Origin: Anaerolineales bacterium UBA6131
Lineage (GTDB): Bacteria; Chloroflexota; Anaerolineae; UBA2200
Direction: 5' to 3'
DNA: 5,679 nt
NCBI GenBank assembly: GCA_002435875.1
Contig: DIVN01000175.1
Coordinates: 1-5,679 of the forward strand
Part shown: in pieces, positions 1 to 3,698 of the stretch
Numbering within the stretch: position 1 is the first letter of the stretch
Layout: each line of letters begins with the position of its first letter
Program-made: the position numbers and the translations under genes
Notes under the pieces: model-generated
What the model was told of the DNA's origin: nothing
Database searches by the model: none
The model's input: only the letters and a program-made list of their open reading frames with translations

Positions 1-2620
1 AGGGCCTCAGTACGAACGCTACAGTTGCCTGTTCAGCGGCAGTGACGGCCTGGTGCGCAACCTGATCCACGTGCCGGTAGCCATCTTGCACAACACTGGC
101 TACGACAGCTATGAGAACGATGACCCCTATTCCATTGTTTACGTGCACCACGCGCGCGACCTGCGTGCCGGCATCGTCAGCTGGAACCCGGACACGGACC
201 CATTCTATCGCGAGTACGATGGCAATCACGGCACGGACCCGCCCGCGGAGATGCAGGCCGATCTGATGGCTTGGCTCGCGGCACAGCAACTGCAGCTAGA
301 CGCCGTCCATCAACACATTGCCATCAAGTCGGACGAGTCCAAGTCGTACTACTGGCTCAGGATCGAGCAAGTGCGTCGTCCGGACATCCGAACCAGCGAT
401 CCCTGGACGGCGGCCGAGGTGTCTTTCGATCCGGCCACCGGCGTCATCAGCGCCACGGTGGTGGACAAGTTCCGCGCCACGGTCGGCTTTGACCTGGGCA
501 AGATGGGACTCGATGCGTCCCTAACTTACGTGGTTGAGGACACCGAATTGGTCACAGGCTCTTTTGCCCTCACCCATACGCAACCAGTGAACGGCATACT
601 CACTGTCGTGACGTCCAATGGGGGCCAGCATCGCCTGTACATCTATCCCGAGTCCGGCCCCAGGCGCGTGCTGGTGCTTGGCGATTCCCAGGATACCTAT
701 CTTGACCAGTGGATACCGGGAGCCAGGTATTTCGCGTCCAAAGTGCTACGGCTGGGCAAAGGCGATGTGTACTCCGCATTAGCCAAGTTCAATCTCGGAA
801 CGGTCCCAGGCGACGGCACCCTCGTCTCGGCAGCGATTCGCTTCTATGTGGGTGCCGCACGCAACGAGCCGCCCGCGGACCTGAGAGTCTACGCATACCG
901 GGTGAATCGGCCATGGCAAGCCAGCGAAGCGAATTACACCGACGCCAGAGCCGGTGTCCCTTGGGGGGCAGCCGGCTGCAACGCTGCGCCTTCGGACCGC
1001 GAGGCTACACCGCTCGGCACCTTTCCCATCACCGGATCTGGCACCTGGTGCAGTTTTGACGTGACGGAGGCCGTGCGGGCGTGGCTGTCCACACCGTCAA
1101 GCAACCAGGGTGTGCTCCTCAAGACGGACAATTATTTCGGTACCGGATACTACGAGCTGGCGTCAGCCGAGTTCGATGATCTGACCAAGCGGCCTGAGCT
1201 CCTGATTGTGTACGAATCCGGGTCGCCAGAAGCAACCCCGACGGCTACCGCCACCAATCAGGCTACATGGACCATGATGCCAACGCCTTCGAGTACACCT
1301 ACGCGCACAGCCACCGGCATCGCGACACCCACGGCGACGCTTACAGCAACGCCCACGGTCAGCCCTACGGCGACGCATAGCCCCACTGTCACCCGCACGC
1401 CAACCAGCCAATTTACGCCGACGATCACCCTGACGCCGACAGTCTCCCGAACGCCGACCATCTCCGCGACGCCCACCTGGACGCCGACGGCGACTCAATC
1501 TCCCACCATCACGCCCACGCCGACGCGCACCCTGAGCCCGACCATCACCCTGACGCCTACTATCTCACCCACGCGGACACCGAGTGCCACGCCGACCGTC
1601 ACGTCGCCGCTGCCGACTCAGACCTATACCCCGACCGCAACCAGCACGCGGACTGTGGTGCCTACACCGACGAGCACCGCGACGCCCACGCCGACCAACA
1701 CAGTCACGCCTCTGCCGTACAACACACCTTTCAGCCTGACTTTCCAGCAGGGCATCGCGCCCGACTCTTCGTATGCGGGCGTAGCGGACACCTTCCTCAA
1801 CGGGCTGGATGGGTTGGAAGAGGAGTATGGACTGGGGTGGGAGATGCGACTGCGCAACGCGGGCATGAAAAACATGCTGCTGCGCTTCGACCTGTCATAC
1901 CACGTGCCACCTTTGGCGATCGTCACCCAGGCGCGGCTCGAGCTGTATCCCTACAACCGGGTCTGGCCGAGTGTGACTACGGCGGTCGGTGCCTTCGAGA
2001 TACTGCGGCCCTGGAATGAGTTGGAGAGCAACTGGAACGTGGCTGCCTTGCAGGATCCCTGGCAAGCACCCGGCTGCGCAGGTGCTCAGGATCGCAGCGA
2101 GGAAGCCGTGGCGACAACCACGGTGGCCTACACGCGCCAATGGTACGGCTGGCAGGACGAGCGGTTGCTCGCTCTGGTGCAGCGCTGGGTAGCGAACCCT
2201 GCTGTGAACCATGGTCTGGCGCTGGTGGCTCTACCAGGCACTGCCAGACAGGAGTGGACCTTGTACTCCTCGCAAAATCCTACGGAGCGCACGTTCCGGC
2301 CACGGTTGGCCCTCACCTTCTATGTGCCACCGCCAACGCCAACGCCCTCACCAACCTGGACGGCAACGCCGACCGTCACACCTCTGGCGACGTGGACGCC
2401 CACTGCCTCGCCGACACCAACGGTGACCGCTACCAGCGTGGCCAGCAAGACCGCTACGCAGACCACAACACCTTCGCGCCGTGATCTGTTCTTGCCGCTG
2501 GTGCAGCGTGGGTTTGTGGTCTCGACCCTTCCACTGGCCACTCGACCTGAACTAGGCGGGTCCACGGGCCACGCGGACAGTGGCGTCGTTTACGCCTACG
2601 CTCGTTGGCGACTGCGTTGA
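1..2620 (+). CDS. Secreted multidomain protein, 5'-truncated: hydrolase tail, two DNRLRE domains, Thr/Pro linkers
   Basis: The frame is open to the left edge (first full codon at 2), and the GTG at 53 has no ribosome site and lies inside coding sequence, so the true start is upstream. Numbering from that GTG, residues 1-78 resemble the C-terminal part of an alpha/beta-hydrolase: a VPVAILHNTG strand, a possible acid at D18, a GNHG motif with candidate catalytic H59, then a QADLMAWLAAQQ helix. Residues 80-200 are beta-rich with a YYWL motif. DNRLRE domains lie at about 206-388 and 560-757 (DTY/DTF, LLRFDL, RPW.E.E..W, N.GLAL, RP.L.L.F). Thr/Pro linkers lie at 394-557 and 759-808. DLFLPLVQR follows at 811-819, then about 36 residues to a TGA stop. 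DNRLRE domains are known from extracellular proteins and relate to carbohydrate-binding modules. The DNRLRE assignment is fairly firm. The hydrolase call is inference from a fragment without its nucleophile, so any esterase or peptidase activity is unknown. Confidence 0.9.
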   Translation, partial: GPQYERYSCLFSGSDGLVRNLIHVPVAILHNTGYDSYENDDPYSIVYVHHARDLRAGIVSWNPDTDPFYREYDGNHGTDPPAEMQADLMAWLAAQQLQLDAVHQHIAIKSDESKSYYWLRIEQVRRPDIRTSDPWTAAEVSFDPATGVISATVVDKFRATVGFDLGKMGLDASLTYVVEDTELVTGSFALTHTQPVNGILTVVTSNGGQHRLYIYPESGPRRVLVLGDSQDTYLDQWIPGARYFASKVLRLGKGDVYSALAKFNLGTVPGDGTLVSAAIRFYVGAARNEPPADLRVYAYRVNRPWQASEANYTDARAGVPWGAAGCNAAPSDREATPLGTFPITGSGTWCSFDVTEAVRAWLSTPSSNQGVLLKTDNYFGTGYYELASAEFDDLTKRPELLIVYESGSPEATPTATATNQATWTMMPTPSSTPTRTATGIATPTATLTATPTVSPTATHSPTVTRTPTSQFTPTITLTPTVSRTPTISATPTWTPTATQSPTITPTPTRTLSPTITLTPTISPTRTPSATPTVTSPLPTQTYTPTATSTRTVVPTPTSTATPTPTNTVTPLPYNTPFSLTFQQGIAPDSSYAGVADTFLNGLDGLEEEYGLGWEMRLRNAGMKNMLLRFDLSYHVPPLAIVTQARLELYPYNRVWPSVTTAVGAFEILRPWNELESNWNVAALQDPWQAPGCAGAQDRSEEAVATTTVAYTRQWYGWQDERLLALVQRWVANPAVNHGLALVALPGTARQEWTLYSSQNPTERTFRPRLALTFYVPPPTPTPSPTWTATPTVTPLATWTPTASPTPTVTATSVASKTATQTTTPSRRDLFLPLVQRGFVVSTLPLATRPELGGSTGHADSGVVYAYARWRLR
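2..286 (+). other. Candidate alpha/beta-hydrolase C-terminal segment
   Basis: This part of the plus-strand gene reads like the last strands and helix of an alpha/beta-hydrolase fold: a hydrophobic strand (VPVAILHN) followed by an acidic loop (GYDSYENDD), then a short strand into GNHG (His codon at 227-229), then an amphipathic helix ending AWLAAQQ. In esterases and prolyl-oligopeptidase-like enzymes these positions carry the catalytic Asp and His. The G-x-S-x-G nucleophile would lie upstream of the window and cannot be checked. A non-catalytic relative or an unrelated fold remains possible. Confidence 0.45.
668..1216 (+). other. DNRLRE domain 1 of plus-strand gene
   Basis: This segment encodes a beta-rich module with the family pattern: DTYLD near the start, LAKFNLG in place of the usual LLRFDLG, RVNRPW, a PWGAAGC loop, DVTEAVRAWL, NQGVLL and RPELLIVY at the end. 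It is the most divergent of the four copies in the window. It carries two cysteines (C309 and C333 counted from the GTG at 53), which could pair outside the cell. Confidence 0.75.
1232..1723 (+). repeat. Thr/Pro-rich linker of about 164 residues
   Basis: The encoded stretch is almost entirely Thr, Pro, Ser and Ala with occasional hydrophobic or Arg residues, in a degenerate PT-x-T pattern. The string PTITLTPT occurs twice, 120 bases (40 residues) apart, at 1418 and 1538. Coding-strand RNA is C-rich and G-poor; for example 1381-1440 has 29 C and 10 G. Such linkers typically separate folded modules of secreted proteins and may carry O-glycans. Its length is unusual beside the 50-73 residues of the other linkers here. 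Confidence 0.9.
1730..2323 (+). other. DNRLRE domain 2 of plus-strand gene
   Basis: The module starts FSLTFQQG and carries VADTF, MLLRFDL, LELYPYN, LRPWNELESNW, DPWQAPGC, LLALVQRWVANP, NHGLAL and RPRLALTFY in order. It matches the two minus-strand domains more closely than it matches domain 1 of its own protein. It has a single cysteine, in the same loop as the first cysteine of domain 1. Confidence 0.8.
2327..2476 (+). repeat. Short Thr/Pro linker before the C-terminal tail
   Basis: About 50 residues in the pattern PTPTPSPTWTATPTVT separate the second DNRLRE domain from the DLFLPLVQR peptide. The composition is like that of the longer linker upstream but without an obvious internal duplicate. 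Confidence 0.85.
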
Positions 2621-2721
2621 CCGCTGGCCAAGCACTCTTGCCAACCTGGTCTGATACTGGATACCGCCGTCGGCTCGGTTTCGTCCCCGCACAGTAGGTT
2701 TGCACCCTCACTCTCAGCAAC

Positions 2722-2756
2722 AAAAAAGGGGAGGGCAACTCGTGGTTGCCCTCCCC
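2722..2756 (-). terminator. Rho-independent terminator of the minus-strand genes
   Basis: Arms at 2728-2739 and 2745-2756 are perfect 12-bp inverted repeats (GGGGAGGGCAAC and its complement) around a 5-base loop. On the minus strand the hairpin is followed directly by six T residues (complement of 2722-2727). The hairpin begins 18 bases after the TAA stop of the CBM9-like gene. On the plus strand it is followed by GC-rich sequence without a T-run, so it should act mainly on minus-strand transcription. No separate terminator for the convergent plus-strand gene is evident. Confidence 0.93.
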
Positions 2757-2774
2757 CGCACGTATAGCCTCACA

Positions 2775-3698
2775 TTACGGTGGCGTGACCTGTTCGAACT
2801 CGGCTAGAATCTGCAGCAGCTCGCGAGTGCGCCGCTCCAACTGTGCGATCTTGGCCTCGAGCGAAGCAATGCGATCCTCAAGGCGCTCGGTGAAGATTAG
2901 GCTGCCAAACAGCTCTGCCTTGGTCCCTGTGTTGGTGCCCTCCCAGATCAGGTAAGCATCCCAGGAGCCTCCATCGTCGTCGTCGTGCAGCCCCACAGTA
3001 AAGCCCATCACCGTGCCTGAGATGGGGATGCCGGGCAGGAGCTTGGTCATCGGCACGGCCATCTCGACGACATAGCCACGGGCCGTGACCGAAATGGCCG
3101 CGGTGACATCCGTCGTGGGCGTAGTTCGATCAGCCGTCCGCCCGTCCACCGCTACAGTGTACTGATGGTCATCGCTACCCCACGAATACTTGTCGTACAG
3201 CCCATCGATACCGATCTCAACTCCGTCATCCCGCCAGATGTCCTCGCTGTCGGCCACCAGCACGTCATCGCGCACTTCCACGGCGAAGTAAAGTGTCTGC
3301 TCGTCCCAGCCACTGCGAATCTCGGCGCTAAGATCGTTGATGTCCGAGATGCCTCCAAAGAACGAGAAGGCAGTGTTTCGGTCCACCCCGATGAACTCGG
3401 ACAGGGGCCAATCGTACAAGTTGCCATCGATGGTCGGCGGCGTGACCAGCCGAGCGCTGCGCAGGCTTCGCGTCGACATGGTCTGGTACTCTGAAACAGT
3501 AAAGGCCCTTTCGACCTGCGCGCTCACGCTTGTCGAGGGCTCGTTCGGAGCAGTTGCACCCGCAAGACCGGCGGGCCTCACGCCCGCGCCGAGCGCTCGA
3601 GCCGCCAGGGCAACGGTGCACAGCACCACGATCAGGATTGCAGTTCCCCTTTTCACAAGTCCTCCTTGGTTCCTTCTGGAAGAAGGGACTGTCTTCAT
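2775..3698 (-). CDS. Exported CBM9-like carbohydrate-binding protein with C-terminal coiled coil
   Basis: The 307-residue product begins with a basic segment and a hydrophobic core (about 18-33) ending in Ala-rich sites suited to signal peptidase I, so it should be exported. A low-complexity stretch follows to about residue 83. Residues 84-270 look like a family 9 carbohydrate-binding or DOMON-like domain: TPPTIDGNLYDWP, WDEQTLYFAVEVRDD, DDGVEIGIDG, YVVEMAVP, MGFTVGLHDDDDGG and LIWEG are typical landmarks. No catalytic domain is present, so binding rather than hydrolysis is expected; the ligand is unknown. Residues 272-302 form a heptad coiled coil (d: L273, L280, L287, L294, F301; a: I277, I284, T291, L298). 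The ATG abuts the TAG of the upstream gene and has AGGAGG seven bases before it. An alternative GTG at 3654-3656 would give a more compact signal peptide. A terminator follows the stop. Confidence 0.9.
   Translation of the reverse strand: MKTVPSSRRNQGGLVKRGTAILIVVLCTVALAARALGAGVRPAGLAGATAPNEPSTSVSAQVERAFTVSEYQTMSTRSLRSARLVTPPTIDGNLYDWPLSEFIGVDRNTAFSFFGGISDINDLSAEIRSGWDEQTLYFAVEVRDDVLVADSEDIWRDDGVEIGIDGLYDKYSWGSDDHQYTVAVDGRTADRTTPTTDVTAAISVTARGYVVEMAVPMTKLLPGIPISGTVMGFTVGLHDDDDGGSWDAYLIWEGTNTGTKAELFGSLIFTERLEDRIASLEAKIAQLERRTRELLQILAEFEQVTPP
2793..2885 (-). other. C-terminal coiled coil of the CBM9-like protein
   Basis: LEDRIASLEAKIAQLERRTR and the following LLQILAEF form a regular heptad repeat of just over four turns, attached directly to the last strand of the CBM9-like domain. 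The core is Leu/Ile apart from Thr 291 in an a position. Confidence 0.82.
3661..3667 (-). promoter_or_regulatory. Second Shine-Dalgarno-like site, before an alternative GTG start
   Basis: AAGGAGG lies four bases before GTG (3654-3656) inside the annotated start of the CBM9-like gene. Starting there gives MKRGTAILIVVLCTVALA, a textbook short signal peptide. The spacing is shorter than usual, so the upstream ATG is kept as the main start. Confidence 0.4.

Noticed and set aside
53..55. GTG as the true start of the plus-strand gene
   Set aside because: The frame is open back to position 2, there is no ribosome site, and the protein starts in the middle of a domain without a signal peptide.
1232..1723. 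CRISPR-like or satellite DNA repeat
   Set aside because: Repeats are degenerate at DNA level, keep the reading frame and have no uniform spacers; they are explained by the Thr/Pro linker.
1163..1926. Long minus-strand open frames rich in Arg/Gly or Val/Gly opposite the Thr/Pro linker
   Set aside because: They are mirror images of the Thr/Pro codons (VGV patterns from complementing ACG/CCG repeats), have no ribosome sites, and oppose a well-supported gene.
2626..2642. Weak hairpin after the plus-strand stop as a terminator for that gene
   Set aside because: The stem is about six pairs with a bulge and no T-run follows, so it does not qualify.
2454..2738. Minus-strand open frame of 94 residues across the end of the plus-strand gene and the gap
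   Set aside because: It begins at the terminator hairpin, has no ribosome site, and most of it lies antisense to the supported C-terminal tail.
3618..3650. Lipoprotein signal in the CBM9-like protein (Cys 27 in the hydrophobic core)
   Set aside because: The residue before Cys is Leu, not Gly/Ala/Ser, and the hydrophobic stretch continues past it, so a signal peptidase I substrate is more likely.
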